This document shows positions 22,093 to 33,457 of a DNA stretch of 64,000 nucleotides, piece by piece. This DNA is from Coix lacryma-jobi var. lacryma-jobi (Eukaryota > Streptophyta > Magnoliopsida > Poales > Poaceae): positions 112,114,660 to 112,178,659 of the forward strand of contig CM019824.1 of assembly GCA_009763385.1 (NCBI GenBank), in the 5' to 3' direction. Below the pieces are notes generated by a model. It saw only the letters and a program-made list of their open reading frames with translations. It had not been told where the DNA came from and ran no database searches. The translations under genes were made by a program, and so were the position numbers. Every line of letters begins with the position of its first letter. Within the stretch, counting starts at the first letter, position 1.

Positions 22093-23403
22093 CTACCCTT
22101 CGGTTTGCAATTAACTTACTCGTATTATGATTGTGGCATTAAGTGTAGGAGTTGCTTGATGTCGTTGATGCATTATTTATCTACCTTGATTACCATTGAT
22201 ATATTATTCTTGTTACCCGATTAGCTATAGGCTCGATCTTTATGCTTAGCCATGCTTAGACCGGTAGAAGTCGGGCAACCTTCATGTTACTCGCGAGTAA
22301 TAGGTGGTTACTCGACCTTTAACGGAAAATTGCCAGTATGTGAGATAACTTAGTCTTATGGATAACGGAGATCGGCAGATTCCTGTAGTGTTGTGCTACA
22401 ACATTTCTAGTCGTGTCGTATGGGAAAACAGTATCATGCTAAGACGGCCCTCTTGTCATGTTGAACGCATGCCCCACACTTAGCTGGAAGGATAACTCGT
22501 TCTGACCGTGAAGCCGCTCATTGTTCCAGGTCGGCTCTCGAACCCCACGCATCTACCGAAGCCACGAAGGGGGTATTGGGACGCGGGGGCGCGAAAAGTA
22601 AGACCCGGGTGATGGTGGTTAAGTCCAACTCCTTGTCAGTCGGGCTTGCCTCCGGGTATGTTTGTGGCAGTCGAGTCCGCGGCTTCCTGGAACAGTGTTG
22701 TGGTTATCTATAGCTCACCTGATCTGTGAGTGTGGTTTGTGTGGGAAATAAAATCACCAGCTGGTTAGGAATCGATTATAATCGCCATCGCTCCTGGATA
22801 GTGAGCACTTGACTTGAACACTGCTCTGTCTTGATACTGAAGGTATGGAACACGTGACAATTATCATGGAACTATTGACAATTGTTATTTAGTCTGTTTG
22901 TTATATTGTGGTGATTGCCTAAATCACTACCATGACTGTTTTTAGTACAGGTGCTAGTCTAGTTAAACAGGTTAATCCCGATTCTAAATTTGCATCTAGT
23001 AAGTAAGAGAACATGTTACTTAACTACTTATGCTTTTACACAAAATACTGTATCATACCAGCTCCACACTTATACTAGCCTTGCATATTCCATGGTGTCA
23101 ATTATTTCTGGTTTATGATGGGTAAGTCTAGCTGAGTACCTTCTCGTACTCAAGGCTTTGTTCCCCTTGTTGTTGCAGATGGTTAGGTTTTCTATGGCTA
23201 TTGCATCAATTGTCTCTGCCCTGCGTTGGGAGACAACTAGGCTATGGGCGTGGTCAACTCTCTTCGTCCCTTTTGCTTTTGTCAGACATGACTACTGAAT
23301 GGCACTGTAATAGACTATGTGTGGGTGTTTTAAAACGACGTTTTAAGGTTAAGCTTCCGCAACTAAACCAAAGACTTGGTTTGTAATAACTAATGTTGCT
23401 ACT

Positions 23404-24652
23404 TGTTGACACTGGTTATCTATCAAAATTAAAGGATAAATAAATATGAAAAGGGCATGAATTCAATCACCAATAAAGGTTTAGGGTTTTAATTGGTAAT
23501 ATTCCACGAGTTTTGGTGGATTGTGATTCTGCAGGGACTAAACAGGAAAACCAGCACTGATTACTTCTCCTAGAAGGAAACCGACGGAAGATTATGGAAC
23601 CGGCACGTCAGGAATACACCAGAAGGACCTAGAGGACACCACGGGGTGGGACACCCCGAGAGGCCGCCCGGTGGGACCGACCGGTCCCACCCTATGACCG
23701 GTCGGTCACCCCCTAGGCCCGATGGCCTCTGCCTTCCGGAACCTTCTTCCACCGCCTCCTAGGATGCATCTCCACCGTCCCTGAAGTCGGTTTGATCTAA
23801 CGGCCGCGGTTGATCCCTCAGGGCTATATAAACAGGCCCCCAGGCCCCAGGGTAGATCAAGTCTCTCTTCAGAAAAGTCTACGCCTCATTCAGAAACCCT
23901 AGAAGAAGACTTCAAGAGCCAGCTTTCAATTAGAAGACTAGTTACCCCTCTAGTTTAGGTTTAGAACCTAGTCTTATACTAGAACTAGAAGAGATAGAGA
24001 GAGAGAGGAAGAGATCAAGAAGGAGCTCCGTCCTGTCGGATCAACTTCTTCATCTTGTACATGCGGATTCAAGTTCATCTTCAACTTGCTTCAGCGATTG
24101 TTTCGATAATCAACGTCTATATTTAAGTTTGATCCATTGTTCTTGTTATTCTTAAGGTTTATGACTCTCTTTTGAGTACTTTAATTCTAGTCGCGCTAGA
24201 GTTAGAGTAGTTGGATAGTGTAAGCGTGGTGCTTAGACTTGATAGCTCATAGTTGCCTCCTATAATGCCGGTAGTAGTGGTTGTTCGCAAGGGTGACTCT
24301 TATAGCCTTGTTGATTCTTCTATAGTCCACTCAACCGTGTGTAGGCTCGGTAGGATTATATATTTGCATAAAAGACACATACTCTGTTTGTGACCTTTTA
24401 TGGCAACTTCCCCACTAAGAATAATATAAACATATCACTCTTAAGTTGGATTTATATAACCTTAGTTATCCCCTCTATGCTTCTAGATTCTCCGTCCTTG
24501 TTAGCTACTCAGGGGTTAGACTTTAAGGCTTAACACTATCCGTTTCTTTGGGTTCGATATTAAAACTGGGTTACTCCGGTGAAGTGCTACATCAATAGAT
24601 TTTATTTGTGCGCTTGCGGATAATGTAGAGTGTCCGTTAATTTATACCAACA
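23404..24652 (+). repeat. 5' LTR of X+
   Basis: 1249 bp. U3 carries an inverted pair, GACCGACCGGTC (23675) and GACCGGTCGGTC (23696), about 120 bp upstream of the TATA box. It ends TTTATACCAACA before the primer site. Confidence 0.9.
23824..23833 (+). promoter_or_regulatory. TATA box of the X LTR
   Basis: CTATATAAAC, conserved in all four X LTRs (also at 47143 on the plus strand, and on the minus strand near 29055 and 44371). It sits about 420 bp into the LTR and followed by a GC-rich start-site region. Confidence 0.7.
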
Positions 24653-24660
24653 AGCATTTC

Positions 24661-24680
24661 TGGCGCCGTTGCCGGGGAAC
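24661..24680 (+). other. Primer binding site of X+
   Basis: TGGCGCCGTTGCCGGGGAAC, the Asp-tRNA type used by Athila-like plant Ty3 elements, 8 bp after the LTR end. Confidence 0.85.
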
Positions 24681-27600
24681 GGTCTAGAGTTAATCTTAAG
24701 TCTAACCTTGTAATCATACTTTTATCTTTTCCTTTTTTGTCCTAGTCTTTTCATTTTTTTGTGTTCTTTCTTATGAATGTTGTTTTTGAATTCCACTCCT
24801 ATCTATCACTACCCCATGAGTGCAAGTTATAACCAGTAGAATCCTTACACCCTATCATAACATCTGGTTATTAGCTATGCCTACCTTTCCGTTGTACTTC
24901 CTTCTGTAATGAGCATAGAAATATATTTATGAAATTATTCCTTTGGGTATTCTTGTCACTAACCTTTCCAGGTCTAGAGCAAAAAAGAACGAAGGAACAA
25001 CAAACACAAGGTATGCCCAACCAATCAACATGTAACATTGAATTACATTCATCCAATCTTGATTTGCAAAATCCAAGCTTGGGGAATAGACTTTCTAATA
25101 GCATCTCTTGTCGTGTTGCTATGTTGGTTCCCTACCCTTTAAGATATGCTCATATACTAATCATGCTCTTTCATCACCATCTGAATAAATCTCTATAATA
25201 CTTTCATGCTACCCTCATTCGCTATATTATATGTTTAGGTTTGGAGTACTTTCATACATCTCTTAAATTAAGCATGGTGCTAGTTTAGGAGTGGTGATCT
25301 TGCTTTCAAAGGCTTTTAATTTAAGCAATTAAGTTAAAATACCTTCCTAGATCAAATTAGACATGGTGTCTAGGTTGATTTTTGAGCCAATGTACGCTAT
25401 AGTGGATGTTGGATATTTTGTTGGACTAACCCCTGTAGGGAAACTTTCAATATCAATTTGGAAAGTCCTGAGATGAACTCACACCAGAGATGAAGCAAGG
25501 CGTACACATGAACTTCAAACAACTCTTGCACAATGAAGACTCAGCTCATTCATCATGTATGAAAGAACTGTGAGTATCAAAGTTTATTTATTTTGTCTTC
25601 TACTGCAAGTTCTCTTTTGCCTTAAATCATGTTAAATGTGTCAGCCAACCATAAAATGCTAGTCTATGCTAAAATAATCCTAAAAACATCTTTTTATTAG
25701 CATAGATGCAAAATACATAAGTTGTGGATAATAACTCATGCTTCAAATTCTTGCAATCCTTCGGGTATATGTCCACTAACACTACGCAGGAGAGAGATTT
25801 TGTTCATCCATGGTTTGGTCTGAACATTGAAGATCCAAAACTAAAACCATAGACACACAAACCCTCTCAGATCACAAATGGTGCCAGCCTAGCTTTGAGT
25901 CTTGCTTGGGCACTAATGACAGACAGGATGCAACTTACCTCGTATGAGACATCCTATGCCTGCAACCATCATTGCCCAAGACATCAAGACAAGAAGTGGG
26001 AAGTTATCCTCTTTTCTAATCAAGAGCTAGCTTGGGAGACAAGATGGTACCACTACAACAATAGCAAGATCTACAAATCCAAAACATGAACATGTTGTTT
26101 GGGAATCCATCTACATCACAAGCCAGCCTGGGAGAGACAATTCTGTTATCTAGATGTATTTCACAATCAAAGGGGGGAAGGAGAAAACCAGCTTCAAGAC
26201 ATATTGATCTCCTACCTATCACTTTGATCAGTACAAACCACTAGATGTTGTCCTAGTCGAGAAGAAGAATATGATCCATCACTCATTCTTGGAACATCGT
26301 TCTTGAACACCATCAATGCTATCATCTTTGCCGAACCTGGAGAAGTCAACTTTTGGATCTTTCGCTGAATCTTCAACATCTACATCACTTATGAGCAGCC
26401 AAAGAGAACCAAGAGAAGATGTCAAAGGGAGAACCAACTGCCAAGAATTGAGGAGGGCATCATGAAGGATGAAACCACTGCACCACATGAGTTAGAAGAT
26501 GGAGAGATAATACCTGAGCCAGCAAATCAGGAAGAATAGCTGATAAGATCTCCATCATCTAGATACTATTGAGAGGACAACTCTCAGTTGTGACACTAAA
26601 ACACAAAGACTATCATGGAGGCACTCGAATTGCAGCTCTAAATTCAAGTCTCTTGCTAACCTAATGATTAAAGGAAAACAAGAAAGGTTGACAAGAGAAG
26701 AATGCGGAATTGTCCCTACATCCTCATAGTACAGAATTAATACAAGAAAGAGAGAGGGTCCTAGTCAGCATACTCGAGGAACAATACGCCTTCACTGATA
26801 AGTCGACACAAGAGAAGGAAGGTTGATACCTCTAAAGATGATTCCACTGTGATCTTCCTCCTCTCAATCACACTGTGAGACGAGCAAGAGAAGACAAGCT
26901 AGCTAGACAAGAGAAGCTTCCACAAGGTGGTTCGACGCATCACTCTTCAATGACAAATTAACATTTCAAGGTAAGTAACCATCACTTTAAAAGCTTCTTC
27001 TTGATTCTAGTATGAACATAAATAAAGAACTAAACATGTTTAAGTTGCACATCACTTGATCCAACTTAATCAACTCAACATGTTCAGTCCTTTCAACTTT
27101 GTTCCTAGCTTTACTCTCTTGAATCTTACTGTTTTAACTAAATGAGCTAAAATGTTGTGCATCTAACCTTTGGAAGATGATATATCTCAATCATGAAAAG
27201 ATTGACACTTTATGCATAGATTATCCTTCCTTGGGTTAAGTAATCTGATCTGTTAAATATTTTAAGATGCTACTTTCATGCTCATCCTCTGATCCTATCA
27301 CTCATGTTAAGATTCAATAGGACACATAAACAACAAGTTTGTCTTGTGCAATGTGCCTAAGGTTAGAGGGGAATAAACAAAACTTTTGGTTCTGTTGGTG
27401 TTTTTCCACCAACAGAGCCCATGCACTTGATCTCTACCTTGTCTTTATGAGCAGGACACACTCTTGAGCAAAACATGGAGAAGTTTGTCACTCCCAAATT
27501 CTACAGAGTGAAGGTCCTAGATCTACAAGAACATGCACACTAAGTAAGATGCTGCCAGCTTCCATAATTAACGCTTCATTTCAAACTGCTGGGCAAACGA

Positions 27601-28234
27601 AGAACAAGAGTGACACCATATCAAGAGGCATAAACAAGAAGGAATGATGGAAGACGTTGTAGTCAGAATTAGAGGTCATGAAGTCCCCACAGACTTCTTG
27701 ATCCTCGACATGGGAGAAGACGATTATGTCCACCTCATCATAGGAAGACCATTCCTCTATGCTACAAGTGCAATCATCTACAAGAGGAAATCCATTTTCA
27801 CTTTCCTGGACAAAAGGCACGATGCAACCTCATCAACTACGTGCCCAATGAAGCACCTAAGAAAAATAGAAGTGAAAGAGGCCACTCTCAAAGCCAAAGA
27901 AGATAAACTATCAAGAATAGAGAGGCCCATCATGAAGAAGAAGCTATCAACACTATCCCAGAAAAGAAAGGATAGAAACCTCAAGACAGTGAACCACAGG
28001 AAGTGAAGACTCAAACCAAGAAAGTATGAAAGAAAATGTTTGCACCTAAGAGATACAATCAATAACAACTTTCCAAACGTCTGACATACCTTGGGAGGTC
28101 TGAACCAAGGGAAGGTCCGGTTCGTCAGACCTATATATCCGAACCTTCCCAAAAGGTAAAAATCGGTAGTTATCTTTGCTGCATATTTCTCATATTTAAT
28201 CCATAACCATTTCTTTCATCATCATATTTAATTC
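24681..28234 (+). other. X+ internal region, 5' part
   Basis: About 3.6 kb, AT-rich and without long reading frames, apart from the protease-like fragment at 27644. Its sequence recurs inverted in X- (about 39240-42724), so it is family sequence and not unrelated filler. The stretch before X- ends with the target site ACAAC (28235-28239). Confidence 0.75.
27644..28006 (+). pseudogene. Retropepsin-like fragment of X+
   Basis: A 120-codon frame whose first half contains DFLILDMGEDDYVHLIIGRPFL. This corresponds to the C-terminal half of an Athila-type protease (compare FIILDMGNRKDVPLILGRPF in the element at 29347). The catalytic Asp half is not present in frame. The Lys-rich remainder has no similarity that I recognise. 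It is probably a relic of a lost gag-pol. Confidence 0.55.
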
Positions 28235-28239
28235 ACAAC

Positions 28240-29346
28240 TGTTGGTATAAATTAACGCACACTCTTCTTTATCCGCAAGCGCATAGATAAAATCTACCGA
28301 TGTAGCACTTCACCGGAGTAACCCAATTTTAATATCAAACCCAAAGGAACGGATAGTGTTAAGTCTTAAAGTCTAACCCCTGAGTAGCTAACAAGGACGA
28401 AGAATCTAGAAGTATAGAGGGGATCACTAAGGTTGTCTAATTCCAATTTAAGAGTGCTATGTTTATATTATTCTTAGTGGGGAAGTTGCCATAAAAGGTG
28501 ACAAACAGAGTATGAGTCTTTTATGCAAATGTATACTCCTACCGAGCCTACACACAGGTAAGTGGACTATAGAAGAATCAACAAGGCTATAAGAGTCACC
28601 CTTGCGAACAACCACTACTACCGGCGTTATAGGAGGCATTTATGAGCTATCAAGTCTAAGCACCATGCTTACACTATCCAACCACTCTAACTCTAGAATG
28701 ACTAGAATTAAAGTACTCAAAAGAGAGTCATAAACCTTAAGAATAATAAGAACAATGGCTCAAACTTAAATATAGACGTTGATTACCGAAACAATCACTG
28801 AAGCAAGTTGAAGACAAACTTGAATCCGCAGGTACAAGATGAAGAAGTTGATCTGACAGGCCGGAGCTCCTTCTTGATCTCTTCCTCTCTCTCTCTCTTC
28901 TAGTTCTAGTATAAGACTAAGTTCTAAACCTAAACTAGAGGGGTAACTAGTCTTCTACTTGAAAGCTGGCTCTTGAAGTCTCTTCAAGGGTTTCTGAATG
29001 AGGCGTAGTCTTTTCTGAAGAGGGGCTTGTTCTCCCCTGGGGCCTGGAGGCCTGTTTATATAGCCCTGAGGGATCAACCGCGACCGTTAGATCAAACCGA
29101 CTTCATGTAGGGCTGAGATGGATCCTAGGAGGCGGTGGAGGAAGCTTGCAGAAGACGGAGTCCAGCGGGCCCAGGGGCAGACCGATCGGTCCTAGGGTGG
29201 GACCGGTCGGTCCCACCTGGAGGCCTCTCGGGGTGTCCTGCCTCGTGGTGTCCTCTGGTGTCCTCTTGGTCCTTCTGGAATATTACTGACGCGCCGGTTC
29301 CGTAATCTTCCATCGGTTTCCTTCTAGGAGAAGTAATCTGTGCTGG
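28240..29346 (-). repeat. 3' LTR of X-, outer part
   Basis: Minus-strand X LTR, interrupted at 29346 by the Athila-like element. The target bases GCTGG (29342-29346) are repeated at 37162-37166. Confidence 0.9.
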
Positions 29347-31389
29347 TGTTGATGGTCCTTAAACACCTGTTTTACCATCAATATTTTACCCTAAAGTTCA
29401 CCAAAAAGGCATGAAATGTAGTCAAATAGGTTTCAAACTAACCAAATTCCACATGTCCATAGATTTTTATTTGAATGCAGGATTTGGACCAAATTTGGAG
29501 AATGGACCCACCAGGAGACGAGCCCACTCACCAGGACCCATTTGGGCCCGAGTGGGGTGGCGCCCGCCAACCAGAGGTGGCGCCCGCCACCCAAATGTGG
29601 CGCCCGCCACATGGAGAGGCCCAACTCTCCCCCTTTGCCACGTCACTGATCCGTGTGACCATCCCAAGGCCAAATCTTGGCCCTTGGTCACTAGGTTAGT
29701 GGCATCGGACGGCTCAGGAGTGAGTGGCGTGGATCAAGGCCGAATGGCGGTTACTTGGACATGCAACCGACCTACCAATCACCTCTCTGGAGCTCCTGGA
29801 TGCCGTTGAAGCCAAGGCGGTGCATCCAACGGTGAGGGAGGTGGCGGCCGCCACCTAGGGCTGGCGCCCGCCACTAGGGTTAGCCCTAGGTCGGTTGGCT
29901 GCCCCCTATAAGTACCCCCCTCACTCCTCAAGACTATAAATACCCCCCTGGTGGCACCACTTCATTCGTACCATCCCATACCACACCACAAAGCAACACA
30001 AGCAAGCAAGAGAAGCAGAGAGCAAGTTAGAAGCTCAGAGAGCTTAGGCAAGTAGGTTAGCTAGTAGAGAGACTATAGCTCTAGTGCCCTCGCTATAGCG
30101 CAGCTCTTAGTTTAGCACAGCTCAGCCTAAGTCAGTGGTAAAAGTAGCGTAGAGCTTGCTAAGAGAGAAGCGGGTGCGAGCGACTGGCATCGGAGGTCGG
30201 TTGATTTCCCGGCGTCTCTGGTCTGGTTTGCTCTCTTGTATCTCAGGTACATTTATCTTTATCCCAGAATTACTTTAAGCATTACTTTCAGTATTACTTT
30301 CAGTATTACTTTATCAAGTACCTTGAGTGTGACCTAGCTATCCTACAGTTCAATTCACTTAGCCATAGTAGTAAATCTCTAGTGTGCTTAGTGATTGATC
30401 TTTGCCAATAGGTTGCTTAGTTAGTTTAGTGCTTATCTTATTAAGTCAAGTATTTGCTCTGACGTCCGCAAGGGTGTCTCTATTCAAAGCTAGGGTAGAG
30501 ATAGTTAGAACATAGTTAAGCGTGGTGCTTAGTTATAGACTTACCTTCAGATACGGCTGGACCCCCGGATAGCTGTGGTAGCAAGCAGGTGGTGACAGCC
30601 CTGTGCGCCTTGAATTCCACCACGTAGGTGGCCCAGTTTAACAGTAAGGCTCATTGTGCTAGCGTTCAACCTAAGTCAGTGGTAAAGGCTAGTACGCCTC
30701 GGTACTTGACAAGATAGGAATAAAACTATACTTAACTTTGTTGCTTTATTAACTTTTGCCTGTCTTGCTTCGTAAGTTATCTTGCTTCATAGTTATCTTG
30801 CTTTGTAGTTATCTAGGAGTAGTTAGTAGTTAATAGTTAGTTATCTTAGTTACCTTTAGTTATCCTATTCCCTTTATCTACCTATCCATCCACCTTACCT
30901 TACCATCCATTTCATTCTTACCTATCCATCCATATATTCTTTTTAGCCTTTCATCCCCTCTCTTCCCTTCTCTCCTTTTCACTTTTCTCTTTTCTTCGAC
31001 TCTCATCCCCTCCTTGACTCGACTCATACACCACCCTAGCCTTCCCTTGGGATCAAATAAATCGACACCTGGTACTCCCAGGCGAAGTGCTACTACGATA
31101 GTTCTGTGCGCTTGCAGAATCTCCTCTTGGTAGATTGCAGCCTCTCTAGCTAGCTCCTACTAGTGTCGGGATTGACAACCCCATTTGACATTAGTAGATA
31201 GCTGCTTTAGCTTCACTCATCTAGGTATGGTTACCGGACTTGCTACAAGCACTTCTGACGCCGTTGCCAGGAATAGATTCCATAGTCTACTCCTAGTAAC
31301 GACATTAGCAACTGCCAACAAGCATTTCTGGGCCATTACCAGGGATAGTTGCCTAGCTCTATCTTTAGTGAAGCTAAGAACTACCAACA
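29347..31389 (+). repeat. 5' LTR of the Athila-like element
   Basis: It begins TGTTGATGG and ends ACTACCAACA. U3 carries a run of GTGGCGCCCGCCA-type units (29559-29605) and a perfect 16-bp palindrome GGTGGCGGCCGCCACC (29840-29855), upstream of the TATA box. U5 has internal repeats of the phrase GCATTTCTGG with primer-site-like sequence near 31320 and 31390. Confidence 0.9.
29933..29944 (+). promoter_or_regulatory. TATA box of the Athila-like LTR
   Basis: ACTATAAATACC, followed by a C-rich start region and CAACACAAGCAAGC leader. A weaker CTATAAGTACC lies 27 bp upstream. The 3' LTR has the same pair near 35690 and 35717. Confidence 0.7.
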
Positions 31390-31397
31390 AGCATTTC

Positions 31398-31415
31398 TGG
31401 CGCTGTTGCCAGGGA
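31398..31415 (+). other. Primer binding site of the Athila-like element
   Basis: TGGCGCTGTTGCCAGGGA, the Asp-tRNA type with two differences from the X site, 8 bp after the LTR. Confidence 0.8.
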
Positions 31416-31576
31416 AGGCAATCGGTGTATCGGTTGAGTCCGTGTCGAATTTATCTTCGCTTAAGCTCCCACTTAGCGGATCCTATCTTACCCCATTCTT
31501 TCTTTCCTTAGCCCTTCTTATCTTTTCCCTTCATCTTCTTCAACTTCTTTCTTTCTTATCTCGTTCTATCTTCACG

Positions 31577-33457
31577 ATGGCCAATAAGACCATTCGTGAG
31601 TTTTCTGCTCCTTTTGTCGCTAATGTAGCGAAAGGACCAGACGTGATCGATGCCAACCTCAATTTTGAGTTGAAACCGGCTCTGATCACGATGGTCCAAG
31701 CTAGCCCGTTCTGTGGCAAAGCCCATGAGGATGCCAATGCTCACCTCCAACAATTCTTGGAGATTTGCGGCACCTTCACCATTAAGGGGATAACCCAAGA
31801 AGTCATCCGTCTTCGTCTCTTTCCTTTCTCTTTGCTAGGAAAAGCAAAGCAATGGTTCTATACCAGTTGCAACGCTGTAGACACATGGGACAAGTGTTCC
31901 AATGCTTTTCTCGCCAAATTCTATCTGATGGGCAAGACGAATGCTCTGCGCAACAAAATCTCTAGCTTTACGAAACAAGCCGAGGAATCTATTCCCGAGG
32001 CTTGGGAGAGGTTGCAAGAGTATGTCGCTGCTTGTCCGCACCATGGTATGGAGGACTGGCTATTGATCCAGAACTTCTACCATGGCCTAACCCCACTCTC
32101 TAGAAGCCATTTGGATGTCGCCGCCGGCGGTGCATTCTTTTCTCTGAATGTTGCAGATGCTAAGGCTCTCATAGAGAAGATGGTGTCGAACCAAGGATGG
32201 AATAACGAGAGACTACAGCCCCGTAAGCGAGGTATGCATTCCCTTAAGGAAGCCGACATGATCGTGGCCAAGATGGACCTGCTGGCAAAGAAGCTGGACA
32301 GTTGTGAGAAGATGAACCAACAAGAGAGTGTCCAATCTCTGGAATCCTACATGACTTGTGAAGTCTGTGGAGAAACCGGACATTCTGGGAGCCACTGCCC
32401 CGAGCTACATGAAGATTTGAACATCATCAACAACAACAACAACGGTTTCCGTCAACAGAATCAAGGATGGAATCAGCCTGCAAATTCTCAAGGTAACAAT
32501 TCATTCCCCCGCTCTCATTTTCAGAATTATGATGATTTCTCGTTCTTAAAGAATCTAGTCTACTCTCAAGGTACAACTACTGAATTTTTGAATAAGAAAT
32601 TAATGTCAAATGATAAAACCCTTGAGAATATAAATGCTAAATTGGAAGATTTCTCATCTGCTCTGAAAAATCAATTAAGTTTTAATAAGATGTTAGAAAC
32701 CCAATTAACTCAACTTGCTGCTATCATACCATCTTTGGAAACTGGCAAAATTCCTGCTAAACTTGACATGGAAACTACAAATATGGTTGAAATAAAATAT
32801 TTTAACTATTATGAAGATCAAACCATGACTGTTAAAAAGGGTGATCCTGGTAGTCCCATAATTAGATGCTCAATCTTTGGTGAAGTCTTTAAAAATGCCA
32901 TGTGTGATTTAGGATTGAGTGTGAACATTCTATCTAAAGATTTCTATGAAAACTCGTTCTTTCCACCCATGTCATCCACATCTGCCTATGTTGTGCTAGC
33001 TGATCAATCCACTTTCTATGTAGAAGGAATAGTCAATGATTTACCTATTCATATTAGAGGCTCCTATGTTTCTGCTGATTTCATAATACTAGATATGGGA
33101 AATAGGAAAGATGTGCCTTTAATTTTGGGTAGACCCTTCTTGAACACTATTGATGCTTGCATATATGTGGGAAGTGGTAAAATGCAAATGACATTAGGAG
33201 GGAGGAAGGAAATATTCTCCTTTTCCCGTGGTCCCGCATATGCCGCTAACATGCAGGTAGCAAAACCCGTTCGTACCAAGAAGAGGCGCCCAAGAACAAG
33301 GTGGAACATAAAGAAAGAACCACCTCCTCCTGAGTTGTGTAATTCACATAACAAAGGAGAGGTGCCAAAAAAAGAAGAACCTGATGAAGTACTGAGAGAA
33401 GAAGTGCCCAAGGAAGAAGAAGATCCACCCGATAAGGATGAAATTCCATGGACCTAA
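31577..33457 (+). CDS. gag: Intact Gag-protease of the Athila-like element
   Basis: 626 residues from ATG at 31577 (MANKTIREF), the first Met downstream of the primer site. Residues about 35-220 form an Athila-type capsid domain (NFELKPALITMVQ, IRLRLFPFSLLGKAKQWF, CPHHGMEDWLLIQNFYHGL, DVAAGGAF). A zinc knuckle follows (CEVCGETGHSGSHC), then an Asn-rich linker and a retropepsin with CDLGLSVNILSKDF. The DLG in place of DTG is normal for this lineage. LILGRPFLNT follows, and the C-terminal tail is very Glu/Lys/Pro-rich. No RT follows. The protein should assemble particles and process itself, acting with polymerase supplied in trans (inference). Confidence 0.9.
   Translation: MANKTIREFSAPFVANVAKGPDVIDANLNFELKPALITMVQASPFCGKAHEDANAHLQQFLEICGTFTIKGITQEVIRLRLFPFSLLGKAKQWFYTSCNAVDTWDKCSNAFLAKFYLMGKTNALRNKISSFTKQAEESIPEAWERLQEYVAACPHHGMEDWLLIQNFYHGLTPLSRSHLDVAAGGAFFSLNVADAKALIEKMVSNQGWNNERLQPRKRGMHSLKEADMIVAKMDLLAKKLDSCEKMNQQESVQSLESYMTCEVCGETGHSGSHCPELHEDLNIINNNNNGFRQQNQGWNQPANSQGNNSFPRSHFQNYDDFSFLKNLVYSQGTTTEFLNKKLMSNDKTLENINAKLEDFSSALKNQLSFNKMLETQLTQLAAIIPSLETGKIPAKLDMETTNMVEIKYFNYYEDQTMTVKKGDPGSPIIRCSIFGEVFKNAMCDLGLSVNILSKDFYENSFFPPMSSTSAYVVLADQSTFYVEGIVNDLPIHIRGSYVSADFIILDMGNRKDVPLILGRPFLNTIDACIYVGSGKMQMTLGGRKEIFSFSRGPAYAANMQVAKPVRTKKRRPRTRWNIKKEPPPPELCNSHNKGEVPKKEEPDEVLREEVPKEEEDPPDKDEIPWT

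Larger units (their letters stand above)
19277..23403 (+). repeat. Tekay+ 5' LTR, first 4.1 kb
   Basis: It starts TGTAACACCTCTAGTGTTAAGC, the same terminus as the other Tekay LTR read in its sense. It has the same order: AT-rich start, GC-rich block (about 19980-20850), AT-rich part, short acidic frame, then U5. Together with 47969-48167 the LTR is about 4.33 kb. Confidence 0.88.
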
